Source: Trinickia sp. Y13 (GTDB lineage Bacteria > Pseudomonadota > Gammaproteobacteria > Burkholderiales > Burkholderiaceae). Taken from it: a DNA stretch of 64,000 nucleotides. The notes beneath the pieces were generated by a model. The model made no database searches. It was not told the DNA's origin and saw only the letters and a program-made list of their open reading frames with translations. Below are positions 8,959-17,208 of the stretch, one piece after another; the stretch's first letter is position 1; the number at the start of each line of letters is the position of its first letter. The translations under genes were made by a program, and so were the position numbers. The stretch covers positions 248,001-312,000 of the forward strand of contig NZ_JAKWFK010000006.1 in NCBI RefSeq assembly GCF_029522115.1, given 5' to 3'.

Positions 8959-9012
8959 CCGTCACTGCGCCGGCGTTGCTTCCCGCACGGCTGCCGAACC
9001 CGGCCACAATGT

Positions 9013-9051
9013 AAAAACCCCGCCGCCAGCGTGATGCCAGCGGCGGGGTTT
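9013..9051. terminator. Bidirectional terminator between convergent genes
   Basis: AAAAACCCCGCCGC ... GCGGCGGGGTTT, a 9-bp G+C stem flanked by A-run and T-run, so it can work for the lipoprotein gene on + and the histone H1-like gene on -. Confidence 0.85.
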
Positions 9052-9110
9052 GTCCACCTCGACACGCGAGCCGGTGCCACGCCAAGCGCGGCACGCGTCG
9101 CGCCGCCCTA

Positions 9111-9755
9111 TTACGGACGGCTGCCGGTCGGGAACGGCCATGCAGCGGCCGGGTTCAGCGCGGTCTTCACCGTCGAAGCGGGCGCCGTCGAAGCGGCTGC
9201 TGCAGGAGCAGGCGCAGCGGGCGCGGCTGGCGCAGGCTTCTTGGCGGCAGCCTTCTTCGCGGGAGCGGCCTTCTTCGCCGCAGGGGCAGCAGCAGCCTTC
9301 TTCGCAGGGGCAGCCTTCTTGGCGGCGGCCTTCTTCGCAGGGGCAGCCTTCTTGGCAGGAGCGGCCTTCTTGGCCGCAGCCTTCTTCGCAGGAGCAGCCT
9401 TCTTAGCCGGAGCCGCCTTCTTCGCAGCAGCCTTCTTGGCCGGTGCGGCCTTCTTCACTGCGACTTTCTTTGCCGCAACTTTCTTGGCCGGTGCAGCCTT
9501 CTTCGCAGCAGCCTTCTTTGCCGGAGCCGCCTTCTTCGCTGCAACCTTCTTCGCTGCAACCTTCTTCACCGCGGCCTTCTTAGCCGGAGCCGCCTTCTTC
9601 GCCGCGACCTTCTTCACCGCGACTTTCTTGGCTGCAACCTTCTTGGCCGGAGCCGCCTTCTTCGCCGCGACCTTCTTCACCGCAACCTTCTTCGCTGCTG
9701 CTTTTTTGGCCGGTGCGGCTTTCTTGGCGGCAGGCTTCTTCTTGGCAGTTGCCAT
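9111..9755 (-). CDS. Histone H1-like Lys/Ala-rich DNA-binding protein
   Basis: 214 aa. Almost the whole protein is built of AAKK, AAPAKK and VAAKKVAVKK pentapeptide-like units, so it is extremely basic and low in complexity. Only Ala, Lys, Pro and Val occur in residues 2-160. The last 50 residues turn Ala/Pro-rich and end in a distinct LNPAAAWPFPTGSRP tail that is not low in complexity. Such proteins resemble eukaryotic H1 C-terminal tails and bacterial HctB/AlgP-type nucleoid proteins and probably bind DNA non-specifically. An ATG 54 bp further upstream is in frame, but ATG 9755 has an AAGGAGAA ribosome binding site 5 bp before it. It lies downstream of nrdB, separated by 441 bp. Confidence 0.88.
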   Translation of the reverse strand: MATAKKKPAAKKAAPAKKAAAKKVAVKKVAAKKAAPAKKVAAKKVAVKKVAAKKAAPAKKAAVKKVAAKKVAAKKAAPAKKAAAKKAAPAKKVAAKKVAVKKAAPAKKAAAKKAAPAKKAAPAKKAAAKKAAPAKKAAPAKKAAAKKAAPAKKAAAAPAAKKAAPAKKAAAKKPAPAAPAAPAPAAAASTAPASTVKTALNPAAAWPFPTGSRP

Positions 9756-10196
9756 TGTGTTCTCCTTCAGGTTTTCAGATGGTAAGTTTCGAACTACACC
9801 CTTCTTCAAACCCGCTTCCCGCTGCGCGCCGGTGACGGCGCGCGCTGCGAAGCGGGCTATTCATCGGCGTACGCAAAGACCAAGCGCTTACGCTAATGAA
9901 TGCGGTAAGGCGTGCCGTGCCAAAAGGCACCGCACGCCGGATCGAGACGGCAGGTGAACGCGCAGCGCTCACGCAGCCCGATAATCGCTCGTGATAAGCA
10001 GACGGCTTAGCCGCCCGCTTTCTAAGGGGGTAGTTCGCCCATCCCACTGAAGGGCTCGCAAAGTGCCTGTCATGTTTGTTGGCGGTTGCACCGCCGGGCA
10101 CGCTTTGCATTAGGCGATCTTGCTCCTTGCTTTATCCGCCGCGGCTCCTCTCGCGGCGGGCACCCCATCGACATTCATTGCATCGAGCAGCACGCG
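9756..10196. other. Intergenic region between nrdB and the histone H1-like gene
   Basis: 441 bp. It holds the GGAG ribosome binding site of the histone-like gene, a GGCGGT-TGC-ACCGCC palindrome at 10081-10095 and the longer hairpin at 10136-10159. No credible ORF on either strand. The promoter of the histone-like gene should be here, but no clear -35/-10 pair stands out. Confidence 0.6.
10136..10159 (-). terminator. G+C-rich hairpin downstream of nrdB
   Basis: Perfect 8-bp stem CCGCCGCG / CGCGGCGG with an 8-nt loop, 37 bp after the nrdB stop. No T-run follows on the minus strand, so it may be a weak terminator or an mRNA 3' end stabiliser. Confidence 0.45.
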
Positions 10197-11420
10197 TCAT
10201 TCCCAGGACAGCGCACCGCCGGTTTGATATTCAATAACTCGCGTCTCGAAGAAGTTGCGTTCCTTCTTCAGGTCGATCATTTCGCTCATCCACGGGAACG
10301 GGTTTTCCTCGTTCGGATAGAGCGGATCGAGGCCGATCTGCTGGCAACGACGGTTGCAGATGAAGCGCAGATAGCTCTTGAACATCGACGCATTCAATCC
10401 CAACACGCCGCGCGGCATGGTGTCCTCGGCGTAGCGGTATTCGAGTTCGACCGCGTGCTTGAATAGCTCGCGGATCTCTTCCCGGAACTCGCGCGTCCAC
10501 AGATGCGGGTTCTCGAGCTTGATCTGGTTGATGAGGTCGATGCCGAAATTACAATGCATCGACTCGTCGCGCAGGATGTACTGGTATTGCTCGGCCGCGC
10601 CCGTCATCTTGTTCTGGCGGCCGAGCGCAAGAATTTGCGTGAAACCCACGTAGAAGAACAGGCCTTCCATGATGCAGGCGAACACGATCAGCGACTTGAG
10701 CAGCTTCTGATCGGCTTCGAGCGTGCCCGTCTTGAACGCCGGATCCGTCAGCGTATGGATGAACGGGATCAGAAACTCGTCCTTGTCGCGGATCGAGGCG
10801 ACCTCATGGTACGCGTTGAAGATCTCGCCTTCGTCCAACCCCAACGATTCGACGATGTACTGATAGGCGTGGGTATGAATCGCCTCTTCGAACGCCTGGC
10901 GCAGCAGGAACTGACGGCACTCGGGCGCCGTGATGTGCCGGTAGGTGCCGAGCACGATGTTGTTCGCGGCGAGAGAGTCGGCGGTCACGAAGAAGCCGAG
11001 ATTGCGTTTGACGATGCGGCGCTCGTCTTCGGTCAGCCCGTTCGGGTCTTTCCAAAGCGCGATGTCGCGCGACATGTTGATTTCCTGCGGCATCCAGTGG
11101 TTCGCACAGCCGGCGAGGTACTTCTCCCACGCCCACTTGTACTTGAACGGCACCAGTTGATTGACGTCCGTGCGGCCGTTGATGATCCGCTTGTCCGCGA
11201 CGTTCACCCGTGCTTCGGATGCCACGGCAGGTTGAGCCGCTTCCACGTATGGCGCAACGGCAAAGTCCTGCGCGAAGATGTTTTGAGCCAACGGAGCTTG
11301 CGGCACGACCGGTGTCGCTGCTTGCGTTCCGACGGCCTGTCCCGCGGAGTTGCGCAACGTGTTCTGTTGCGAACCGCTCGAGGGAGTTACGGCAGTCGTC
11401 TCGTCATCCCAGTTGAGCAT
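10197..11420 (-). CDS. nrdB: Ribonucleoside-diphosphate reductase, class I beta subunit
   Basis: 407 aa. Holds the di-iron centre and tyrosyl radical that drive reduction of ribonucleoside diphosphates by NrdA. Predicted ligands and radical site by alignment to E. coli NrdB: Asp148, Glu179, His182, Glu252, Glu286 and His289, with the radical tyrosine at Tyr186 in [11 protein letters not shown]. The C terminus (GGALSWE) is the tail that docks on the alpha subunit. The first 75 residues are a Gln/Ala/Pro-rich extension absent from the E. coli protein; the conserved fold starts near residue 85. nrdA lies upstream on the same strand, 401 bp away, an unusually long gap for this pair. Confidence 0.96.
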   Translation of the reverse strand: MLNWDDETTAVTPSSGSQQNTLRNSAGQAVGTQAATPVVPQAPLAQNIFAQDFAVAPYVEAAQPAVASEARVNVADKRIINGRTDVNQLVPFKYKWAWEKYLAGCANHWMPQEINMSRDIALWKDPNGLTEDERRIVKRNLGFFVTADSLAANNIVLGTYRHITAPECRQFLLRQAFEEAIHTHAYQYIVESLGLDEGEIFNAYHEVASIRDKDEFLIPFIHTLTDPAFKTGTLEADQKLLKSLIVFACIMEGLFFYVGFTQILALGRQNKMTGAAEQYQYILRDESMHCNFGIDLINQIKLENPHLWTREFREEIRELFKHAVELEYRYAEDTMPRGVLGLNASMFKSYLRFICNRRCQQIGLDPLYPNEENPFPWMSEMIDLKKERNFFETRVIEYQTGGALSWE

Positions 11421-11513
11421 AAATTCTCACCATCAATTTAGATCGGTTTGTACCATCTTTTCACGAGCGATAAAAGGGTTCGCTCACGAAAATCCCTGTT
11501 TTTCGATTCGCGC

Positions 11514-11550
11514 TGCGACCTCGATACAACACTTTGTTCGTGAGGTCGCA
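11514..11550 (-). promoter_or_regulatory. Inverted repeat in the nrdB leader
   Basis: TGCGACCTC ... GAGGTCGCA, perfect 9-bp arms 19 bp apart, with an inner ACAA/TTGT helix. It lies about 95 bp before nrdB. It could form an RNA hairpin or a protein-binding dyad; the function is unknown. Confidence 0.45.
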
Positions 11551-11783
11551 CACGCGAGATCGTCGATGACTCATGAAGGGTCGTCTCGATGCGATGTCTT
11601 CTCGCGAAAAAGCGCATCGCAAAGTTTCGATTGCCGACGCCTCCCGTCTCGCATCCCTGGGTCCTCCTTCGTCTCTTCGATGTCGATGCGCGTTGTGGTT
11701 CGACGCATCGCAGCGCTCGTTGCGCTTCATCGTGGGCGCGCCATGTTTCTCGTTCTGTCGTTCGCGCGCCCGGGACCGGCAAT

Positions 11784-11806
11784 GCCGGCGCGCTGCGCGC
11801 GCCGGC
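11784..11806 (-). terminator. Hairpin downstream of nrdA
   Basis: Perfect 9-bp stem GCCGGCGCG / CGCGCCGGC with a 5-nt loop, 15 bp after the nrdA stop. No T-run follows on the minus strand, so it may attenuate or stabilise rather than terminate fully. Confidence 0.45.
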
Positions 11807-11821
11807 TTCCAAGCGAAGCCG

Positions 11822-14821
11822 TTACTGGCAAGCCTCGCATTCGTCGAAACCCGGATCGCCGGGGCGCAACATGCAGGCGGGACCATCGGGCTGCGGCTCT
11901 TCTTGCGCCGCCGACGCGGCATTCATGCCGCCTGCGGGCGAACCCGCACCGCCGCCGATCGCGCCGCCCATCGCGCCGAAGCCGCCGGCCGCGCCACCGC
12001 CGCTCGCGCCGCCGTCATCGGAGCGCACTGCATTGAGCGCGCCATGCGCGACCGTGGACTTCTCAACGTGCGTGGCCGCCATCGTGCGCAGGTAGTAAGT
12101 CGTCTTCAGACCGCGCACCCAAGCGAGCTTGTAAACCTCGTCGAGCTTCTTGCCCGAGGCGCCCGCCATGTAGATGTTCAGCGACTGCGCTTGGTCGATC
12201 CACTTCTGGCGACGCGACGCCGCTTCGACCAGCCACTTCGGATCCACCTCGAACGCCGTCGCATAAATCGCGCGCAGATCGGCCGGCACCCGGTCGATGC
12301 GCGAAAGCGTGCCGTCGAAATACTTCAGATCGGCCACCATGACTTCGTCCCAGAGCCCGCGCGCCTTCAGATCACGCACCAGGTAATCGTTCACCACCGT
12401 GAACTCGCCCGACAGGTTGGACTTCACGTACAGGTTCTGGAAGGTCGGCTCGATGCAAGCCGACACGCCGATGATGTTGGAGATCGTTGCCGTCGGCGCG
12501 ATCGCCACGCAGTTCGAATTGCGCATGCCGTGGGTGGCGATGCGCGAGCGCAGCGTCGCCCAGTCCATCGTCTCGCTCGTATCGACTTCGACATAGCCGC
12601 CGCGCGCCTGCTCGAGCAGCTTGAGCGTGTCCTGCGGGAGAATGCCGCGATCCCACAGCGAGCCGCGGTAGCTCGAATACCGGCCGCGCTCCTCGGCAAG
12701 CTCCGTCGACGCGTAATAGGCGTAGTAGCACACCGCTTCCATCGACCGGTCGGCGAACTCGACCGCCAGCTCGGACGCATACGGCACGCGCAGCAGATGC
12801 AGGCAGTCCTGGAAGCCCATGATGCCCATGCCGACCGGGCGGTGCTTCAGATTCGAGTTACGCGCCTTGGGCACGGCGTAATAGTTGATGTCGATGACAT
12901 TGTCGAGCATGCGCATCGCCACGCTGACGGTGCGCTTGAGCTTGTCGTGATCGAGCGCGTAGCTGCCGTCGGCCTGCTTCACTAGGTGCGCGACGAGGTT
13001 GACCGAGCCGAGGTTGCAGACGGCGATCTCGGTGTCGCTCGTGTTCAGCGTGATCTCGGTGCACAGGTTCGAGGAGTGAACGACGCCCACATGCTGTTGC
13101 GGCGAGCGCACATTGCACGGATCCTTGAACGTGATCCAGGGGTGGCCCGTCTCGAACAGCATGCCGAGCATCTTGCGCCAGAGCTGGGCGGCCGGAATCT
13201 TCTTGAAGAGCTTGATCTCGCCGCGCTCGACCTTTTCTTCATACGCCGTGTAAGCCTTCTCGAAGTCGGCGCCGAACTTGTCGTGCAGATCCGGGCAGGT
13301 CGACGGCGAGAACAGCGTCCAATCGCCGCCTTCCATCACGCGCCGCATGAACAGGTCGGGAATCCAATTGGCCGTGTTCATGTCGTGCGTGCGGCGGCGG
13401 TCGTCGCCCGTGTTCTTGCGCAGCTCGAGGAATTCCTCGATGTCCAGGTGCCACGTTTCCAAATAGGCGCAGACGGCGCCTTTGCGCTTGCCGCCTTGGT
13501 TCACCGCCACGGCCGTATCGTTGACGACCTTCAGGAACGGCACGACCCCTTGCGACTTGCCGTTGGTGCCCTTGATGTGCGAGCCGAGCGCGCGTACGCG
13601 CGTCCAGTCGTTGCCAAGGCCGCCTGCAAACTTGGAGAGCAGCGCGTTTTCCTTCAACGCTTCGTAAATGCCGTCGAGATCGTCCGCGACCGTCGTCAGG
13701 TAGCACGACGACAGCTGCGAGCGGCGGGTGCCCGAATTGAACAGCGTCGGAGTCGAACTCATGAAGTCGAACGTCGAGAGCACATTGTAGAACTCGATCG
13801 CCCGCGCCTCGCGGTCGATCTCGTTCAACGCGAGACCCATGGCGACCCGCATAAAGAATGCCTGCGGCATCTCGATGCGCGCGCCTTCGACGTGCAGGAA
13901 GTAACGGTCGTACAACGTCTGCAGCCCGAGGTAGCCGAATTGCAGATCGCGGCTCGCGTCGAGCGCGGCGCCCAGCCGCTTCATGTCGTACTGCAGCAGC
14001 TTCTCGTCGAGCAGCTCGGCTTCGACGCCGCGCTTGATGAACTGCGGGAAATACTCGGCATAGCGCTCGGTCATCTCGCCCTGCGTCACTTCCTCGCCGA
14101 GGATTTCGCGGCGAATCGTGTGCAGGAGGATGCGGGCCGTCACTTGGCTATAGGCCGGATCCTTCTCGATCATGGTGCGCGCCGCGAGAATCGCCGAGTC
14201 GTAGACCTGGCTCATCGGCACGCCGTCATAGAGGTTCTTGACCGTTTCGGCGACGATCGGCTGCGGGCTCACCGCATCGCCCAGGTTCTCGCAAGCCGAT
14301 GCGATCAACGCATGCAGCGCCTGCAGATCGAGCGGACGCGTGATGCCGTTGTCGACGACGTTCAGGCCCGAGGACGGCGCGGCGGCTTCCTGCTCGTGGC
14401 CGCGCTCTTGGTTGCGCTTCTCGCGATAAAGGACATAGGCGCGCGCGACGTTGTGCTCGCCGCCGCGCATCAGCGCGAGCTCGACCTGATCCTGGATGTC
14501 TTCGATGTGGAACGTGCCGCCGTTGGGGCGGCTGCGCACGAGCGCGCGCACGACGTTTTGCGTCAGCTGCTCGACGAGTTCGCGCACGCGAGCGGACGCG
14601 GCGCCTTGCCCGCCGTTCACGGCCAGGAACGCCTTGGTAACGGCGATCGCGATTTTGGACGGCTCGAACGACACGACGCTGCCATTGCGGCGGATAACCT
14701 TGTAGTCCGCGAAGGTCGCCTGCGGCGCGAGCGGCTGCGCGTAGGCGCCACTTTGCCCGCTGACGGCGTGCCCGCTTAGGGCGCCTTCGTGCTGGCTCGT
14801 CATGTTGTCGGTCGTTTGCAT
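11822..14821 (-). CDS. nrdA: Ribonucleoside-diphosphate reductase, class I alpha subunit
   Basis: 999 aa, longer than the 761-aa E. coli protein because of N- and C-terminal additions. Catalytic subunit converting NDPs to dNDPs. Residues about 40-130 form an ATP-cone (VIRRNGSVVSFEPSKI) for allosteric control. The barrel carries the cysteine of SQLSSCYL, the NLCTE triad equivalent to Asn437-Cys439-Glu441 of E. coli, and the partner cysteine in VCNLGSVNL. The C terminus ends DECEACQ, the CxxC shuttle pair re-reduced by thioredoxin or glutaredoxin. Before this tail is a Gly/Ala-rich linker. A TTG six bases upstream is too close to the AGGAG site, so ATG 14821 is chosen. NrdR-like boxes lie about 290 bp upstream. 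Confidence 0.97.
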   Translation of the reverse strand: MQTTDNMTSQHEGALSGHAVSGQSGAYAQPLAPQATFADYKVIRRNGSVVSFEPSKIAIAVTKAFLAVNGGQGAASARVRELVEQLTQNVVRALVRSRPNGGTFHIEDIQDQVELALMRGGEHNVARAYVLYREKRNQERGHEQEAAAPSSGLNVVDNGITRPLDLQALHALIASACENLGDAVSPQPIVAETVKNLYDGVPMSQVYDSAILAARTMIEKDPAYSQVTARILLHTIRREILGEEVTQGEMTERYAEYFPQFIKRGVEAELLDEKLLQYDMKRLGAALDASRDLQFGYLGLQTLYDRYFLHVEGARIEMPQAFFMRVAMGLALNEIDREARAIEFYNVLSTFDFMSSTPTLFNSGTRRSQLSSCYLTTVADDLDGIYEALKENALLSKFAGGLGNDWTRVRALGSHIKGTNGKSQGVVPFLKVVNDTAVAVNQGGKRKGAVCAYLETWHLDIEEFLELRKNTGDDRRRTHDMNTANWIPDLFMRRVMEGGDWTLFSPSTCPDLHDKFGADFEKAYTAYEEKVERGEIKLFKKIPAAQLWRKMLGMLFETGHPWITFKDPCNVRSPQQHVGVVHSSNLCTEITLNTSDTEIAVCNLGSVNLVAHLVKQADGSYALDHDKLKRTVSVAMRMLDNVIDINYYAVPKARNSNLKHRPVGMGIMGFQDCLHLLRVPYASELAVEFADRSMEAVCYYAYYASTELAEERGRYSSYRGSLWDRGILPQDTLKLLEQARGGYVEVDTSETMDWATLRSRIATHGMRNSNCVAIAPTATISNIIGVSACIEPTFQNLYVKSNLSGEFTVVNDYLVRDLKARGLWDEVMVADLKYFDGTLSRIDRVPADLRAIYATAFEVDPKWLVEAASRRQKWIDQAQSLNIYMAGASGKKLDEVYKLAWVRGLKTTYYLRTMAATHVEKSTVAHGALNAVRSDDGGASGGGAAGGFGAMGGAIGGGAGSPAGGMNAASAAQEEPQPDGPACMLRPGDPGFDECEACQ

Positions 14822-15019
14822 GTGCAAAGCTCCTGATCTTGGATGTGCGGTTAAACCGCGGATTGGAACAACCGCCGCGCCACCCCGAGCGCGAACGATG
14901 AGGTGCGGGAGAAGAAACGAGGCGACCGGGCTGCGTGGCAGCGCGAGTCGAAAAAGACGATGGTCTTCGTCATGGCTTTTGCGGCTCTGGCTCGCCCCGT
15001 TTTTGCCCCAAAGGTGGAA

Positions 15020-15038
15020 CGCCGGGCTATGCCCGGCG
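15020..15038 (-). promoter_or_regulatory. Hairpin in the nrdA leader
   Basis: CGCCGGGC-TAT-GCCCGGCG, a perfect 8-bp stem with a 3-nt loop. It lies roughly 200 nt before nrdA in the predicted 5' leader. No T-run follows on the minus strand. Function unknown. Confidence 0.4.
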
Positions 15039-15114
15039 CTCGGCCCAGATGATTTTCACGCCGCATTCTGCGGCCCGGGCTCGCTGCCCGCTGCTTGGAC
15101 ACCGCGGCGCGTCG

Positions 15115-15161
15115 ACACAATATCTAGTGCAACTGCGTCGAATTGCCACCAAGTATAGTAG
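15115..15161. promoter_or_regulatory. Tandem NrdR-like boxes
   Basis: Box 1 (15115-15130) reads ACACAATATCTAGTGC and matches the 16-bp NrdR palindrome ACACwATATaTwGTGT at nearly every position. Box 2 (15146-15161) reads CCACCAAGTATAGTAG and is a weaker match, about 10 of 16. Their starts are 31 bp apart, three helical turns, the spacing known for NrdR box pairs. Box 2 covers the -10 of the predicted nrdA promoter. NrdR represses nrd operons when dATP is plentiful. Confidence 0.75.
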
Positions 15162-15179
15162 AGCGACGGGTCAAATCAA
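15152..15179 (-). promoter_or_regulatory. Predicted nrdA promoter
   Basis: TTGATT - 16 bp - TATACT on the minus strand, four and five of six consensus bases. The -10 lies inside the second NrdR-like box, which fits repression by steric blocking. Confidence 0.55.
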
Positions 15180-15300
15180 AACGCTTTATTTGACGCTGGG
15201 CGCTTGACTTTTGATTAACCGAGCCGGGACAAGGACTTATCGGAAACGCAAGCGGCGCGCGGGTTTGCGCTGTGCCAGCCAGGCCGCGCCGGAGCGAAAA

Positions 15301-15888
15301 TCAGGCCCGCCGATAGGGGAAATACCGATCCGCGAGCGCGGTCTCGCGCCGCAGCCTCGCCCAATCGAAATGCGGGCCGGGATCGGTCTTGCGCCCGGGC
15401 GCGATATCGGAATGACCGGCTAACGCCTCGATCGGGTAGTGCGCGGCGAGCGCCGCGACCAACGAAGCAAGCGTTGCGTATTGGGCCGGCTCGAAGGGTT
15501 GATCGTCCGCCCCCTCCAACTCGATGCCCACGGAGAAGTCGTTGCAACGTTCGCGCCCGAAGAAGCTGGAGACGCCCGCATGCCAAGCGCGTGCGTCGCA
15601 CGATACGAACTGTTCGAGGTCGCCCTCACGGCGAATCACGAAGTGCGACGACACGCGCAACCCGCGCAGATGCGCGTCGTAATAAGGATGCGCATCGCAG
15701 TCGAGGCGGTTCAGAAATAGATCGGCGATCGCGCTGCCGCCGAACCGTCCCGGCGGCAAGCTGATGTTGTGGATGACGATCAAAGTGGGGACGGCGCCGA
15801 TGGGCCGCGCCTCGAAATTCGGCGAGTGCAGCGCCCGCGCGCCGCGCACCCAGCCGTCGTCGCCGACGGCGAACGGCGTTGCGCTCAC
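15301..15888 (-). CDS. ampD: 1,6-anhydro-N-acetylmuramyl-L-alanine amidase
   Basis: 195 aa from a GTG start. Cytosolic zinc amidase that removes the peptide from 1,6-anhydroMurNAc-peptides in peptidoglycan recycling. Zinc ligands by alignment to E. coli AmpD: His40 (IVIHNIS), His159 and Asp169 (GHSDIAPGRKTDPG), with Glu123 and Lys167 as catalytic residues. The frame is open far upstream, but that part is Arg-rich noise lying antiparallel to the preceding gene. GTG 15888 overlaps the stop of the PP0621 gene by four bases (GTGA) and has a GAGGG site 3 bp before it. In many bacteria loss of AmpD raises AmpC beta-lactamase; that regulon is not visible here. Confidence 0.93.
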   Translation of the reverse strand: MSATPFAVGDDGWVRGARALHSPNFEARPIGAVPTLIVIHNISLPPGRFGGSAIADLFLNRLDCDAHPYYDAHLRGLRVSSHFVIRREGDLEQFVSCDARAWHAGVSSFFGRERCNDFSVGIELEGADDQPFEPAQYATLASLVAALAAHYPIEALAGHSDIAPGRKTDPGPHFDWARLRRETALADRYFPYRRA

Positions 15889-16193
15889 CGGCCCTCGCGC
15901 CCGTTCGCGCGCGCAGCATACCGCCGTGCGTGCTCGACGCTGCAAAAGTAGTGCGCGCCGCCGAAAACGGATTCGCTCTTTGGCGCATGCACGCCACAGA
16001 CGGCGCAGCGCACCATCGGCTCGGCAAGCTGGCGCGGCTTCGTTGCCGCTTGCGGCCCTGCGCCTGCGCCGCCGCGCGTGGCGCCGGGGCGCGCGGCGCC
16101 GCGCATCGCGGCTTGCGTTTGAGCGGCGCGCATCGTCTTCACCAGCCACCGGGCGGCGAGCACGAAGACGACGAGTAAAAGAATCTGTCGCAT
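15885..16193 (-). CDS. PP0621-family small membrane protein
   Basis: 102 aa. One hydrophobic segment at residues 3-19, then a Gly/Ala/Pro linker and a C-terminal domain with RCAVC (C63, C66) and YFCSVEH (C84, H88), a probable zinc site of the YHS/TRASH kind. Function not established. Translationally coupled to ampD by a GTGA overlap and placed 10 bp after the CcsA-like gene. Confidence 0.85.
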   Translation of the reverse strand: MRQILLLVVFVLAARWLVKTMRAAQTQAAMRGAARPGATRGGAGAGPQAATKPRQLAEPMVRCAVCGVHAPKSESVFGGAHYFCSVEHARRYAARANGREGR

Positions 16194-16203
16194 GAAAATC
16201 AGC

Positions 16204-17103
16204 TCAAATCACGGGACGGTGGAGCAACACCTCTAAGACGAAGCGGCTGCCCACGTAGGCGAGCAACAAGGCGACGAACGATGCGAGCACCCAGCGCAGC
16301 GCCGCACGCCCGCGCCAGCCCGATACCTTGCGCGCGGTCAGCAGGCCGCCGAACATCACCCAGGACAGCACGGCAAAGACGGTCTTGTGATCGAAGGTGA
16401 GGGGCCGGCCCAGTAACTGCTCGCTGAACAGCACCCCCGAGACGAGCGTGAGCGTGAGGAGCACGAAGGCGGCGCTGATCAAGCGGAACAATAGCTTTTC
16501 CAACGTGAGCAGCGGCGGCAGTGTATCGAGCCAACTGGCGACCCAGCCCCCGCCGCTTCGCTCGAGCGCGCCGCGCAACGCATGCAGGCGACGCTCGGCA
16601 AACAGCATCAGAACGGCGTGCAGCGCGGCGATGGCGGCCAGCCCATAGGCGATGTTCGCGATGATGAAGTGGGTCTTGAACAGCGGCGCAGCCGCGTACG
16701 AAAGCACTTGCACGCCGCCGAACACGAGCGGCAGCAACGAGGCCACGCACGCGAAGGGCAGCACGAGCAGCCCGAGACTATCGAGCGGAAAGAAGAAATT
16801 CTCGATCCAGTAGATGCAGGCGCCGAGCCAAAACATGGCCGAGAGCGCGAACGCGAATCCGAACACCATCGCTTGGCGCGGAAAGATGGTGGTATGCAGC
16901 AACACCCCGTGCGCGACGATCGCCGCGAACAGCAGCACGCGCGCGACGCGCGGCGAGAGCGCGAACGAGGCCCGCGCCGCCGCGGGGACGGGCGGCACGC
17001 TCGAGAGCATCGACGGCGCACTTTCGAGCCTGTGCGCGCGCCATCCGGCGACGGCCAGTCCCCCGTAAAGGAGCGCGGTGAGGGCATACAGTACAATATC
17101 CAT
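16204..17103 (-). CDS. CcsA/YpjD-like inner-membrane protein
   Basis: 299 aa with about eight predicted transmembrane segments. It belongs to the cytochrome c assembly CcsA/ResC superfamily, in the subgroup of E. coli YpjD, which is likewise encoded divergently beside ffh. The last third contains the conserved loop and helices around LSWVMFGGLLTARKVSGWRG. Whether it handles heme is unproven for this subgroup. Transcribed away from ffh, with 105 bp between the start codons, and followed by the PP0621 gene and ampD as a likely three-gene operon. Confidence 0.88.
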   Translation of the reverse strand: MDIVLYALTALLYGGLAVAGWRAHRLESAPSMLSSVPPVPAAARASFALSPRVARVLLFAAIVAHGVLLHTTIFPRQAMVFGFAFALSAMFWLGACIYWIENFFFPLDSLGLLVLPFACVASLLPLVFGGVQVLSYAAAPLFKTHFIIANIAYGLAAIAALHAVLMLFAERRLHALRGALERSGGGWVASWLDTLPPLLTLEKLLFRLISAAFVLLTLTLVSGVLFSEQLLGRPLTFDHKTVFAVLSWVMFGGLLTARKVSGWRGRAALRWVLASFVALLLAYVGSRFVLEVLLHRPVI

Positions 17104-17208
17104 GTCCCAAGTTTACACTAGGCTGCCTTTCCCGCCCCGCTCGTGCGATGAGTCGACGACTCGACGAGCCGATGAGCGAAAGGCGGCCGCCTTGCCCAAC
17201 CGCCCCCC

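Larger units (their letters stand above)
11421..11821. other. Long nrdA-nrdB intergenic region
   Basis: 401 bp between the nrdA stop and nrdB start. It contains two strong inverted repeats (11514-11550 and 11784-11806), described separately. The open frames crossing it are Arg/Ser-rich and lack any recognisable domain. No convincing ribosome binding site with an AGGAG core is seen directly before nrdB. A separate nrdB promoter or processed leader is possible. Confidence 0.55.
14822..15300. other. nrdA leader and promoter region
   Basis: 479 bp between nrdA and the end of ampD. It holds a sigma70-like promoter and two NrdR-like boxes about 290-340 bp before nrdA, and an 8-bp G+C hairpin at 15020-15038. 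The predicted leader of over 300 nt carries no convincing ORF. Confidence 0.6.

Noticed and set aside
9031-9957. 308-codon plus-strand frame of repeated Ala/Phe residues
   Set aside because: Antisense of the histone H1-like gene; AAKK repeats read backwards give FFAA.
11438-11812. 124-codon minus-strand frame in the nrdA-nrdB gap
   Set aside because: Arg/Glu-rich with no family resemblance; overlaps two inverted repeats.
12986-14779. 597-codon plus-strand frame across nrdA
   Set aside because: Antisense shadow of nrdA with Arg/His/Leu-rich noise.
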